64,000 nucleotides of DNA, taken from assembly GCF_010727475.1 (NCBI RefSeq), contig NZ_AP022567.1, positions 6,572,001-6,636,000 of the forward strand, written 5' to 3'. Below the pieces are notes generated by a model. That model did no database searches. It was not told the DNA's origin and saw only the letters and a list, made by a program, of their open reading frames with translations. Position numbers and translations under genes: made by a program. Of the stretch, positions 17,177 through 25,600 are shown in pieces (positions within the stretch are counted from its first letter, which is position 1; each line of letters starts with the position of its first letter). Origin of the DNA: Mycolicibacterium mageritense (lineage in GTDB: Bacteria; Actinomycetota; Actinomycetes; Mycobacteriales; Mycobacteriaceae).

Positions 17177-18481
17177 CTACCCCAACGCCAATGCGACGAA
17201 TCGTTCTGCGATGAGGCGATGGGTGGCGGCGTCGGGGTGCAGATTGTCGGGCAGCGGATATGCCGCCTCGTCACCAGGTCCGTACAGGTCGAGACCGTCG
17301 ACGTAGGACAGGGATGGATCGTCGGTCTGACGCCGTGCCATGATCTCAGTGAGCTGTGCGCGGATGCCCTTGAGCGTGAGCCGCCGTAACCCCGCGTTCG
17401 GAACCTCCGCGTCGGCAGGGTCGCCCAGCGCGATGAAACGAATCGTGCCCGCCGCTAGCGCTTCCCCATCGAAACTTCCCGGCCCTGGCGTGGTTTCGTG
17501 AATCGGACAGTGCAGTGGGCCGATGACCACGATCGGCGTCGTCGGATGCCCGTCGCGGATGGTGTCGAGGAACCCGTGCACAGCGGGTCCGAACGCGCGT
17601 TGGCGCATCAGATCCGAGTTCACCAGGTTGATACCGATCTTCACGCTGATCAGGTCGGCGGGGTGGTCACGAATCGCCCTGGCGACGAACGGATCCAGCA
17701 TGGCACTACCCGAAAAGCCCAGGTTCACCAGGTCGAGGTTCGCATGGGCGGCCGCCAACGCGGGCCACGTGGTGCTGGGGGTGGCCGCGTTCGAGCCTTG
17801 GCTGATCGAGCTGCCCTGGTGCACCCAGATGGGTCGTTCCGACGCAGCGGCTGCGATGGGTGCATCCGTGCGCAATGCCATCAGCTCGACTCGCTCGTAA
17901 TGCGGGAGCCAGAGTTCGACCGTCTTGTCCTGCGGCGCAAGCCCGTCGAAGCGAAGGGTCGCCACCTCGCCTTGCTCCATCTCTGTTGCACCCGTTGCCG
18001 GGTTGATGCGCACCAGATCGCCGCCGTACACCGTCGCATGCTGAACCCGCCGACCGTCGACCAGTAGGTCCACGGCACCGTCAGCACGCGGCGGCACGCC
18101 GGTCAACACAACCCGTGTCCGCAACAGATCGAGCTCGATCGCGGTCGCGGCCGTGCGCACCGCTACGCGCACACCCGAGGGCTGCGCTTCAGCGCTCAAC
18201 AGTTGCGGGTCGTCGCATTGCGCACGTGCGGTACGCGGTAGGCGGTGCGGAAGTTGGCCGCGGCCAGTGTCTTCGAGCTCTGCGAGTCCGCGGAACAGCT
18301 CGATGGTGATGGGGTGCGAGATTATGGCGAGGCTCCTCGAGGTCGTGCCCCACGCTACCCGAGTCAGGCCCGCTCGTCGGATTGACGGCGGTCTCCCCAC
18401 ATCGGACCCGCCACCCCGGAATAAATCCCGCACCGGGTGCACTTGGCTCGAGAGTTGGCTCTTTCCCCGACCTAGGAGCAT
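17177..18481 (-). CDS. SGNH/GDSL-type hydrolase
   Basis: Up to 434 aa; the first 50 or so residues look non-coding and the real start is probably near 18330-18400. A beta-sandwich-like N-terminal part (VLTGVPPRADGAVDLLVDGRR) precedes an SGNH domain with nucleophile block WVHQGSSISQGSN, GFSGSAMLDP, IGINLVNSD and the Asp/His block LPDNLHPDAATHRLIAERF. Likely a carbohydrate esterase or lipase of the cytoplasm. AGGAG near 18336 precedes an ATA codon rather than a normal start. Divergent from the LLM gene at 18484. Confidence 0.82.
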   Translation of the reverse strand: MLLGRGKSQLSSQVHPVRDLFRGGGSDVGRPPSIRRAGLTRVAWGTTSRSLAIISHPITIELFRGLAELEDTGRGQLPHRLPRTARAQCDDPQLLSAEAQPSGVRVAVRTAATAIELDLLRTRVVLTGVPPRADGAVDLLVDGRRVQHATVYGGDLVRINPATGATEMEQGEVATLRFDGLAPQDKTVELWLPHYERVELMALRTDAPIAAAASERPIWVHQGSSISQGSNAATPSTTWPALAAAHANLDLVNLGFSGSAMLDPFVARAIRDHPADLISVKIGINLVNSDLMRQRAFGPAVHGFLDTIRDGHPTTPIVVIGPLHCPIHETTPGPGSFDGEALAAGTIRFIALGDPADAEVPNAGLRRLTLKGIRAQLTEIMARRQTDDPSLSYVDGLDLYGPGDEAAYPLPDNLHPDAATHRLIAERFVALALG

Positions 18482-18483
18482 CC

Positions 18484-19293
18484 ATGACCCGTCCCGTCCG
18501 CGTCGCCGTGCAGGTCCAGCCCGGCGGTGCGCCCGACTACCGCACGTGGCGTGACGCGGTACTGGCCGCCGACGACCTCGGCGTCGACGTAATCTTCGGC
18601 TACGACCACTTCCACCGCCCGGCGATGGAGGCCATCATCGACGGCAAGCCCGTCCTGTCAGACGAGCAGCCCGATGTCGCCAACTTTGAGGGCTGGACCG
18701 CGCTTGCGTCGTGGGGCGAGATCACTTCTCACGCCGAGATCGGGCTCCTTGTCACCGGCGTCGGCTACCGCAACGCGGACCTGCTCGCTGACATGGCGCG
18801 CACCGTCGACCACATCAGCGGCGGTCGGCTCATCCTGGGCCTCGGTGCGGGGTGGTACGAAAAGGACTACACCACCTACGGTTACGACTTCGGAACCTTC
18901 GGCTCCCGATTCGATCTGTTCGACGAAAGCCTGATCCGCATCGAGAACCGGCTTTCGGCATTGATTCCGCCGCCCGTGCGCCAGATCCCGATCCTCATCG
19001 GCGGGACGGGGCCCAAGCGCTCGCTGCCCGCCGTTGCCCGGCATGCCGACATCTGGCACGCGTTCCAAGATCTCGACGCGTTCCGCAGGTCCAGTGACCG
19101 CGTCGACGAGCTGGCAGCAACGTTCGGCCGCAACGGCGCCGATATCGAACGCTCGACGCTGTGGGAGAACGCCGAAAGCGCCGATGCCTTCCGTGAAGCA
19201 GGCGTCACGCTGTTCCAGACCGAACTCACCGCGGACAACGGTTACGACCTCGCGTCGCTCAAGGAGGTGCTCACCTGGCGGGACAACGGGTGA
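18484..19293 (+). CDS. LLM-class F420-dependent oxidoreductase
   Basis: 269 aa from an ATG preceded by AGGAG. Motifs: RVAVQVQPGGAPDYRTWRDAVLAADDLGVDVIFGYDHFH, LASWGEITSHAEIGLLVTGVGYRNADLLADMARTVDHISGGRLILGLGAGWYEKDY and ILIGGTGPKRSLPAVARHADIW. These are typical of the mycobacterial F420-dependent LLM subfamily. Redox partner inferred to be F420. Starts next to the divergent GDSL hydrolase, so the two may share a control region. Confidence 0.92.
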   Translation: MTRPVRVAVQVQPGGAPDYRTWRDAVLAADDLGVDVIFGYDHFHRPAMEAIIDGKPVLSDEQPDVANFEGWTALASWGEITSHAEIGLLVTGVGYRNADLLADMARTVDHISGGRLILGLGAGWYEKDYTTYGYDFGTFGSRFDLFDESLIRIENRLSALIPPPVRQIPILIGGTGPKRSLPAVARHADIWHAFQDLDAFRRSSDRVDELAATFGRNGADIERSTLWENAESADAFREAGVTLFQTELTADNGYDLASLKEVLTWRDNG

Positions 19294-19636
19294 GCCAATT
19301 CTGCGCGACGAAAAAGCAGTTGAGTCTGTCGGTGCGCGGACGCGTGCACGGACATCGTCGAGTTCCAGCACACCGGCTGAGAATCCGAGACCCCGTGCCC
19401 TCGCTGTGATGACGGCGGCCAGTTCGCTTTGGGTCTCACCGCCTTTGGCGGTTACACTGTGACTCTGGCCGTCGATTACGGCTGAAGTTTCACTCGCAAC
19501 GGCGACGGATCAGAGTATCTCGAATCCTGAGGATCGAGCACACACATTCAGTCGCAGAAGCGAAGTCATCGACCTGACAGCCGAAATGGTCCGTATCTTG
19601 CACCGGCCCGCTTCGACGTCCACCCAGGGCGGCGCT
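19294..19636. other. Intergenic, nothing recognised
   Basis: 343 bp between the LLM gene and the convergent TetR gene. No open frame with a start signal, no RNA-like fold noticed. Confidence 0.5.
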
Positions 19637-20209
19637 TCAGCGTCTGGCGCGCAGGCCGTCCATCAGGACATTCAGCAGGCGACTTGCCCGTGCATCATGC
19701 TCCGGTGGCTTTGCCACAGTGAAAACCCCGATGAGTCCGGCGGCGATGTCCTCGGCGCTGACATCCTCGCGCAGCTCACCTGTTCGCCGACCGGCGTCGA
19801 GGATGTCGTCGATCGCCGCGAGCAACTCGGAACGCGTCTGGGCGTGAGCGATCTCGCCGGATTCGACCATCGCGACCAAGGTGTCGAGCATGCCGTTCTT
19901 GGTCGCAATCCAGTCACCGAACATATCCATCCAGCGGCGTAGCGCCGCTGCCGGCGGAAGCTGGTCAAGCAGCTCGCGAGCACCCGTGGTCAGTCGCGTG
20001 ACTTGATCGCGGTACACCGCATCGACCAAGGACTCGCGGTTCGGAAAGTGCCGGTAGAGGGTGGCGATCCCCACCCCGGCTTCACGCGCGATGGCGCGCA
20101 TCGACGGCTCGGTGTCGGCGGAGGCAAACACCCGCGTCGCCACTTCGAGGAGTTGCTCGCGGTTGCGCGAAGCGTCCGCCCGTGGCCGACGATCGCTCGA
20201 GTCATCCAA
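19637..20209 (-). CDS. TetR family regulator
   Basis: 190 aa, TTG start (a stop codon directly precedes it, so no longer start exists). HTH: NREQLLEVATRVFASADTEPSMRAIAREAGVGIATLYRHFPNRESLVDAVYRDQV. The C-terminal domain has the SBP56-like TetR_C pattern (WMDMFGDWIATKNGM). Divergent from the quinone oxidoreductase at 20284 with an inverted repeat between them, so it probably represses both. Confidence 0.92.
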   Translation of the reverse strand: MDDSSDRRPRADASRNREQLLEVATRVFASADTEPSMRAIAREAGVGIATLYRHFPNRESLVDAVYRDQVTRLTTGARELLDQLPPAAALRRWMDMFGDWIATKNGMLDTLVAMVESGEIAHAQTRSELLAAIDDILDAGRRTGELREDVSAEDIAAGLIGVFTVAKPPEHDARASRLLNVLMDGLRARR

Positions 20210-20219
20210 AGCGGATCAC

Positions 20220-20255
20220 GCTCCGTTTGTGGTACGGTGACTGACGAAACGGAGC
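20220..20255. promoter_or_regulatory. Probable TetR operator
   Basis: GCTCCGTTT-N18-AAACGGAGC, perfect 9-bp arms, in the short space between the divergent TetR and oxidoreductase genes. Position and symmetry suggest autoregulation and control of the neighbour. Confidence 0.75.
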
Positions 20256-20283
20256 ATAGTCCATTTCTGTGAAGGAAAATCAG

Positions 20284-21249
20284 TTGAGTACCGAGGAACA
20301 GCGCGTGGACATTTCCGCGACTACCGGCCGAGCAGTGGTCCTCGAGTCATTCGGCGGGCCGGAAGTCCTGGATGTCACCCGAATACCTCCGCCGCAGGCC
20401 CGTACGGGACAGATTCGTGTGCGGGTCAGGGCCGCCGGACTGAACCCGATGGACTGGTTCATGACCTCCGACGCGGACACCGCCGCCCGATTCGGCTTGA
20501 GCCTCCCGTGCGGGTTCGGCACCGACTACGCCGGGATCGTCGACCAGGTCGGTGACGGTGCGACCAAATTTGCGGTGGGCGACCGGGTGTTCGGCGGCGC
20601 CCTGAGCCGCGCGGTGGCCGACTACATAGTCATCGACACTGCGGGAACCATCGCCGCGGGCGGCGCCGCCCACCACACCCCCGACGGCGTCGATGACCGT
20701 ACTGCCGCCACTCTCGCCATCGCCGGGTCCACGGCCGCCGCGGCGCTCGCCGCGGTCGACCCCGGTCCGGGCGACACGCTGCTCATCGGCGGCGCGGGAG
20801 GAGGAGTCGGTGTTTTTGCCGTCCAGCTCGCTCGCATCGCGGGCGCACGGGTAATCGGGACCGGGTCACCCTCGTCAGGCGACGCCCTTCGGTCCCTCGG
20901 GGCCGAGCCGGTCGCGTACGGCGACGGGTTGGTCGAGCGGGTCCGCACTCTGGCTCCCACCGGCGTCACCGCCGCGATCGACCTGTACGGGACGGAAACA
21001 GTCCAGGCCGCACGAGAACTCGGCGTGTCGGACGAGCGGATCACCACCATCGCAGCCCAGGTCGATGGCGTTATCCCGGCCAACGGCGCGAACGCTGCGC
21101 CTGGAGCTATCGAACAGATCGCCGGTCTCGTCGCCGCAGGCAGACTTCGAGTACCGATTGCGGCGAGTTTTCCGATGGAGCAGATCCGCGCCGCGGTCGA
21201 GCTTCAAGCCAGCCGGCATGTGCACGGCAAGGTCGTCATCGACATCTAG
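20284..21249 (+). CDS. Zinc-less medium-chain dehydrogenase / NADPH quinone oxidoreductase
   Basis: 321 aa. GroES-like N-terminal domain (RAVVLESFGGPEVLDVTRIPPPQ, AAGLNPMDWFM, GTDYAGIVDQVGDGATKFAVGDRVFG) and a Rossmann domain with TLLIGGAGGGVGVFAVQLARIAGARVIGTGS. No zinc-ligand cysteines, as in quinone oxidoreductases. A TTG start with AAGGA 7 bp upstream is preferred; GTG at 20269 is the alternative. Controlled by the divergent TetR, probably as a stress or detoxification enzyme. Confidence 0.9.
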   Translation: MSTEEQRVDISATTGRAVVLESFGGPEVLDVTRIPPPQARTGQIRVRVRAAGLNPMDWFMTSDADTAARFGLSLPCGFGTDYAGIVDQVGDGATKFAVGDRVFGGALSRAVADYIVIDTAGTIAAGGAAHHTPDGVDDRTAATLAIAGSTAAAALAAVDPGPGDTLLIGGAGGGVGVFAVQLARIAGARVIGTGSPSSGDALRSLGAEPVAYGDGLVERVRTLAPTGVTAAIDLYGTETVQAARELGVSDERITTIAAQVDGVIPANGANAAPGAIEQIAGLVAAGRLRVPIAASFPMEQIRAAVELQASRHVHGKVVIDI

Positions 21250-21358
21250 GTGTCACTGGCCGCGGCCACGATCCGCGATTTGTCGATCGTCACAACACAA
21301 AAGTGCTCGATCAGTTCAGCGCGGGCCCTCCCGCACCGATTCGGTATGAAGGTTCTTG

Positions 21359-21627
21359 ATGATCGACGTTCTGATCGCAGGGGCGGGCCCTAACGACCTC
21401 ATGCTCGCCTGCGAACTCGCCCTTGCCGGGAGCTCACCGAAAGCCTGACCCTCGTCGTCGGCCACCCGATCGAGCCGGTGGCGGCTGATCGGATACTCGT
21501 CCGGCCGGACGGTTACGTCGCATGGGCGGACACGACCGAGCGACCCGATGATCAGGACGGCTTGGAACACGCCATGAGGCACTGGTTCGGCGTTGACTTC
21601 ACACTGCCGTGCCGACGAGCCAACTGA
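21359..21627 (+). pseudogene. Internally deleted FAD-dependent aromatic monooxygenase
   Basis: The first frame reads MIDVLIAGAGPNDLMLACELALAGS, the FAD-binding start of PheA/TetX-type hydroxylases, and stops at 21446-21448. Almost at once another frame reads LTLVVGHPIEPVAADRILVRPDGYVAWA, the usual C-terminal end of the same family. About 400 central residues are missing, so this is a scar of a large deletion. Confidence 0.8.
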
Positions 21628-21672
21628 CCGTGCCGGCCCGAAACCCCAACAGCACCAAGCAATCACAGATGG

Positions 21673-22119
21673 ATGGAGAAGATGAAGAGTGTAGAACGAC
21701 AGATCGAAGAGATCCTCGCACGCTACGTTCGCGCCAGCGACAGCCGCGACGGTACCGCACAAGCCGCACTATTCGCACCGGGAGCAGTGATCCAGATGTG
21801 GAGCAGGACGGAAGACGGCGGATATATCGAAGCCGCACCAGAGTTCCACACCGAGGACATCGAGTATGCCGTCGCGACCATAATCAAACCCCATCCGCCC
21901 GGCGGGTTCAGCCACCACGTGACCACGGATCACATCGTGACTGTCGACGGGGAAATGGCGCACATCAGTGCCCAATTCATCGTCTACGAAGTACGAACCC
22001 TCCCTGAGCCGCCGGTCCGGCCCGTCGAGTCCGGATATTTCGAGTTAGACCTTGAACTGCGCGACACCGCTTGGAGAATCGTCCGTAGCGACGTCAAGAT
22101 GGACCTACCACTATCCTGA
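21673..22119 (+). CDS. SnoaL-like / NTF2-fold protein
   Basis: 148 aa, single NTF2-like cone fold: helix IEEILARYVRASDSRDGTAQAALFAPGAVIQM, then strands GGFSHHVTTDHIVTVDGEMAHISAQFIVYEVR and ESGYFELDLELRDTAWRIVRSDVKMDLP. Typical of small isomerase, cyclase or dehydratase-like SnoaL proteins; substrate unknown. ATG at 21682 is an alternative start. Follows a monooxygenase remnant, so it may once have been in a catabolic or tailoring operon. Confidence 0.85.
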   Translation: MEKMKSVERQIEEILARYVRASDSRDGTAQAALFAPGAVIQMWSRTEDGGYIEAAPEFHTEDIEYAVATIIKPHPPGGFSHHVTTDHIVTVDGEMAHISAQFIVYEVRTLPEPPVRPVESGYFELDLELRDTAWRIVRSDVKMDLPLS

Positions 22120-22142
22120 AAAGCTCTCTCGGCCTGACCCTT

Positions 22143-23252
22143 TCAGCCGGAAGCCGGCACCTCGTTCGCCTCATCTGTTGGCGCACTCTCGCGCGCAGCG
22201 CGGCGGGCACGACTTTCCCGGAGTGCTTGCTGTGCGGACTCCAGGGTGATTTTGCGTGGGTCGACCCCCTCCCGCTCAAATCCGCTCACCGCGATCGGCA
22301 GGTATAAAAACCTCAGCGGGAGCAGACGCTCGACGATCGCATAGAACCGCCGATACATGTGCATAAAGCGACGAGAAATCTCCTCGTCCTCGGGAGTCCA
22401 CTCCAAACCGAACAGCTCCCGCACGTGGGGCGGATAGCTATTGACGACGACTTGCCGCCGCGCTGCCCACCATGGCCATACCAGCTTCTTCATGACTGTG
22501 GGCCACCACCGCGGCGCCAGCCGGGGCTCCATAAATTGTTCCAGCATGACCTGCGTTACCTGAGATTTCACCAAACGATTACGTTCGATGTTGTCCAGAT
22601 ACCGCTCGAAATCCTCGTACGTATCGGGCTGCGAGCGATCGTCCACGCCCAGTAGGCTGTACCACTCCTTGGACTCCTCGAATATCTGCTGCTTCACCGC
22701 CCTTGGCATGGATCCCTCGAAGTACAACTGCTCGATGATCACTATCAGCAGATAATGGAAGAACGTCACATGCGCAAAATAGAAAGTTTCCGCATTCAAA
22801 GCATTATACGTACCGTCATGCAGAGCGCCTTTGACAGGCTTGTGCATATTCCGAATCTTCAGTCCGTATTTCTTCGCCTCTTCCGGCGCGTCGTAGACCG
22901 CGCCATAAATGTACTCTCGGGATCTCCGCGTCCGCTCCTTATATATTTTGGCGCGGGCGCCGAAGGAACTGTCACCGGTGAAAAGGACAGAACCTGAGGT
23001 CGCTTGACCCATCTGTGGCCACGCCCCCGCAATGGGGCCCATGACCGGGCTACCGAAAAATGCAACGTCGAGACGCCCCCAATACTTCCATATCAGGGAG
23101 CCAGGAGGAATCGGATGCTGACAAAGATCTTTCCTGGCCAAACTGTCATCGCCGGTCAGTTCTGTCACCTTCACTTCATCCGGAATCACCAGCTTCGGAT
23201 CAAATGTTGTCTGCATGATTTTCTTGAGCGCCTTGAGCCCCCGGGCCGCCAT
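22143..23252 (-). CDS. MpaB/latex-clearing-protein-like oxygenase (DUF2236)
   Basis: 369 aa; the ATG is chosen because AAGGAG lies 6 bp upstream. Family features: LIWKYWGRLDVAFFGSPVMG, RRSREYIYGAVYD, IRNMHKPVKG, the His-rich helix NAETFYFAHVTFFHYLLI and SQPDTYEDFERYLDNIE. Members of this family (rubber oxygenase Lcp, MpaB) bind heme b and oxidatively cleave polyisoprenoid chains. The conserved Arg and His blocks seem present, so it may be active. No obvious partner gene. Confidence 0.88.
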   Translation of the reverse strand: MAARGLKALKKIMQTTFDPKLVIPDEVKVTELTGDDSLARKDLCQHPIPPGSLIWKYWGRLDVAFFGSPVMGPIAGAWPQMGQATSGSVLFTGDSSFGARAKIYKERTRRSREYIYGAVYDAPEEAKKYGLKIRNMHKPVKGALHDGTYNALNAETFYFAHVTFFHYLLIVIIEQLYFEGSMPRAVKQQIFEESKEWYSLLGVDDRSQPDTYEDFERYLDNIERNRLVKSQVTQVMLEQFMEPRLAPRWWPTVMKKLVWPWWAARRQVVVNSYPPHVRELFGLEWTPEDEEISRRFMHMYRRFYAIVERLLPLRFLYLPIAVSGFEREGVDPRKITLESAQQALRESRARRAARESAPTDEANEVPASG

Positions 23253-23724
23253 GTCAAACTCCTTGCGTTGCCGAAACCCGTTAGTCGGTAACCTCAGTAC
23301 CCGGCCGTTCACACTTCCCGTCGCCGGTTAGCTGATCGACTGTGCTCTAAGCATAAGCACCGCCATGTCGGACTGCCTCCCATTTCACCTCGGAAATGAT
23401 GGCGCCGCGACGAACTACAAAGGCCTTGGTGCGCACGGCATCGCAGACCCCACAGGCACGGCTCACGCACTCACTTGTACGAAATTTTGCCAGTAACAAT
23501 TACGCTTTCATGAGATGAGTAGACGTCCACCTGCGTCGGACACCAATACTGTTTGCCGGTCCTCCTAATCCATCTGTCGGGTGGCCGGACAACGGTCGCA
23601 TTCTCGTTCTGTGTGGCGGTCGGCGACACCCGGAAAGCCTTTGCTGAAAATGCTGATTCGGAATGGTTTCGGGGGGCTCGAGTGGCGACAGACCGCGCCA
23701 ACGCCCCAAAGCCCCGAATGTGCG
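23253..23724. other. Intergenic, no gene; two small inverted repeats
   Basis: 472 bp upstream of the DUF2236 gene. Contains CATTTC-N6-GAAATG (23381-23398) and GTGCT-N9-AGCAC (23342-23360), possible protein-binding sites about 100-150 bp upstream of the DUF2236 start. No coding frame supported. Confidence 0.45.
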
Positions 23725-24291
23725 TCAGCGCTTGCTCATGCGCAGGATCAGGTCGACTGCGTCCTGCGATTGCACCGCTGGGGTCAGAAGTTTTTGCAAG
23801 AGCAGGCCGCGAATCGCCGCGACCGCGACGGTGGCCATGCTCAGCGCTTCATCGGTGTCGTGCCCTTCGCGTTGCGCGAGCGATGCCAGCATCGCGGTCA
23901 GGTCATCCAGCGAGTCGATGAACTCACGAAACTCCCCCGGGCTGTATGCAGCGAGTCCGACGACGTGAAAGAAGCCGCGAACACGCGACAGCTGCTCCGG
24001 GCGGGTGTAGACGCGCCAGATCGCCACGACGAGATCGTCAAAGGTTCCCTGCTGGGCGGTCTTCAAAAGCGCCTCGTTGTCCCGAGACCGCTGCACCGTG
24101 AGCATGGCCGCCAAGACGCCTGAGAGCGACCCGAAGTGGTACCGCAGCAGGGCATGGCTGGTCTCGGCCCGGGTGGCGACCTCCCGCAGCGACATCTCCG
24201 GTGAGGGAAGGGAGCCCTCGAAGGCATCGACAAGGCGAGCCAGGAGACGGCCGCGTGCGTCGCCTCTGCGTTCCGCGGTTGACAAGACCAC
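23725..24291 (-). CDS. TetR family regulator
   Basis: 188 aa, GTG start. N-terminal HTH: RGRLLARLVDAFEGSLPSPEMSLREVATRAETSHALLRYHFGSLSGVLAAML. C-terminal dimer/ligand domain with FREFIDSLDDLTAMLASLAQREGHD. The mRNA may be leaderless, since the strong palindrome at 24298-24336 begins 7 bp upstream. Divergent from the esterase at 24387, its likely target. Confidence 0.9.
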   Translation of the reverse strand: MVLSTAERRGDARGRLLARLVDAFEGSLPSPEMSLREVATRAETSHALLRYHFGSLSGVLAAMLTVQRSRDNEALLKTAQQGTFDDLVVAIWRVYTRPEQLSRVRGFFHVVGLAAYSPGEFREFIDSLDDLTAMLASLAQREGHDTDEALSMATVAVAAIRGLLLQKLLTPAVQSQDAVDLILRMSKR

Positions 24292-24297
24292 GTCTAC

Positions 24298-24336
24298 AGT
24301 TTATCCATTGGATAAGAATTATCCAATGGATAAACT
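24298..24336. promoter_or_regulatory. 39-bp perfect palindrome, TetR operator
   Basis: AGTTTATCCATTGGATAA, spacer GAA, then its exact reverse complement. Each arm itself contains a TTATCCA/TGGATAA inverted pair, so two dimers could bind. It is AT-rich against a GC-rich background and sits between the divergent TetR and esterase genes. Confidence 0.85.
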
Positions 24337-24386
24337 CTGCTGAGGGCGCCGCACCGCGAGCCCGGCCGAGTTGTGAAAGGCCCTTG

Positions 24387-25241
24387 ATGAGCCCCATGTG
24401 GCAAGGTTGTCTCGCCGACACCGACTATTTCGAAATGCGTTCCAGCGGCGGGCATGACTACGGTCTCTGGGTTACCACACCACCGGGCTACGACCGCACC
24501 ACGACGCAGGCGCCTGTCGTGTATGTGCTGGACGGGAACTGGGCTGTGGGCATGACGGCTCCCCTCATCGTCACCCAGATGGATCCCATGCAACGGATCC
24601 AGCCCTACATCCAAGTCAGCGTTGGTTACGCGGGTGAGGATGCGCAACACTGGGACCGATTGCGCAACAGAGACTTCGTGCCGCCCGGCGAGCCCATCGC
24701 CAAGGAGCTCATCGATGCCGTGGAGCTCGGATTGCAAGCCGGCGTCAGGACACGCGAGGAAGCCGATGCGTACCTTGCCGAATTACGCGACACCCACGCC
24801 GACCTCTTCCTGAAGTTCCTCACCACCGAACTGCACCCGCGGATCGAGCGCGAATATGGCACCGCCACAGGCGGTCACGGCCTTTTCGGCTACTCCTACG
24901 GCGGACTTTTCAGTCTCTATGCCTGGCTGAACGGCACCAGCCTCTTCGAGAGCGTCGGAGCGGGAAGCCCCGGCGTCGTCGCTACAGACAGCCAGGTCTT
25001 CGCCCAGCTCCAGGCGATGGGCGATAGCCAGCCTGCCACCAAGCTGCACGTGACCTTCAACGACCGAGAGCTTCTCGGAGACCTCGCCATCTACCGAAAC
25101 CTCGCGATGAATACGGCGACCATTCTTCATCGCCTCACCTCCCGCAGCCGAGCCGTCACCAGCGAAATCCTGCACGAGACACACGTGACGGGCCTACAGG
25201 CATCGTTCCTGAGCTACCTCAGAACCTGCCGAGCCCTGTAG
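24387..25241 (+). CDS. Alpha/beta-fold esterase (Fes/IroE-like, COG2819 type)
   Basis: 284 aa. VVYVLDGNWAVGMTAPL, FLTTELHPRIEREYGT, nucleophile Ser170 in GLFGYSYGGLFSLYAWL, and a C-terminal His in HETHVTG. The pattern fits the esterase D/enterochelin-esterase-like group. The ATG is selected by GAAAGG 7 bp upstream. No signal peptide, so cytoplasmic. Under the divergent TetR and its large palindrome. Confidence 0.88.
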   Translation: MSPMWQGCLADTDYFEMRSSGGHDYGLWVTTPPGYDRTTTQAPVVYVLDGNWAVGMTAPLIVTQMDPMQRIQPYIQVSVGYAGEDAQHWDRLRNRDFVPPGEPIAKELIDAVELGLQAGVRTREEADAYLAELRDTHADLFLKFLTTELHPRIEREYGTATGGHGLFGYSYGGLFSLYAWLNGTSLFESVGAGSPGVVATDSQVFAQLQAMGDSQPATKLHVTFNDRELLGDLAIYRNLAMNTATILHRLTSRSRAVTSEILHETHVTGLQASFLSYLRTCRAL

Positions 25242-25297
25242 GGACGTCCTGTCACGAATCCGCCCGAACACGCCGGTCGCAGGCGGACAATTGCGGT

Positions 25298-25456
25298 ATG
25301 TCCACAGCGCTCTGGATCCTCGTTGCGGTGCTCGCCGTCGGCACCATCGCCGGCGGGCTGTTACGGATACGAGCCTGGTTGCAGCGTCCCGTCCCGCCCG
25401 AGGTGATCGAAGCCGCGCGCCGTCGCGAGGAAGAACGCGACGAAGATCAAGACTGA
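25298..25456 (+). CDS. Small single-span membrane protein
   Basis: 52 aa. One N-terminal transmembrane segment (ALWILVAVLAVGTIAGGLL, residues 4-22) followed by a basic and then strongly charged tail (ARRREEERDEDQD) ending just before TGA. Too short for usual gene callers. N-out/C-in or signal-anchor topology is likely. Lies between the esterase and the GMC oxidoreductase on the same strand; role unknown. Confidence 0.5.
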   Translation: MSTALWILVAVLAVGTIAGGLLRIRAWLQRPVPPEVIEAARRREEERDEDQD

Positions 25457-25600
25457 CTACACCGCATCCACCGCGTATTACCTTGCCGCCCAACGATCGC
25501 CTGCCACTGGTCGCGCAATACCCGCGCGCTCGGCCCCGCACTCGTGAGGCGCTGATACGGTCACCGCACACGAGGACACATCCCATGCGACGGAGGAACA

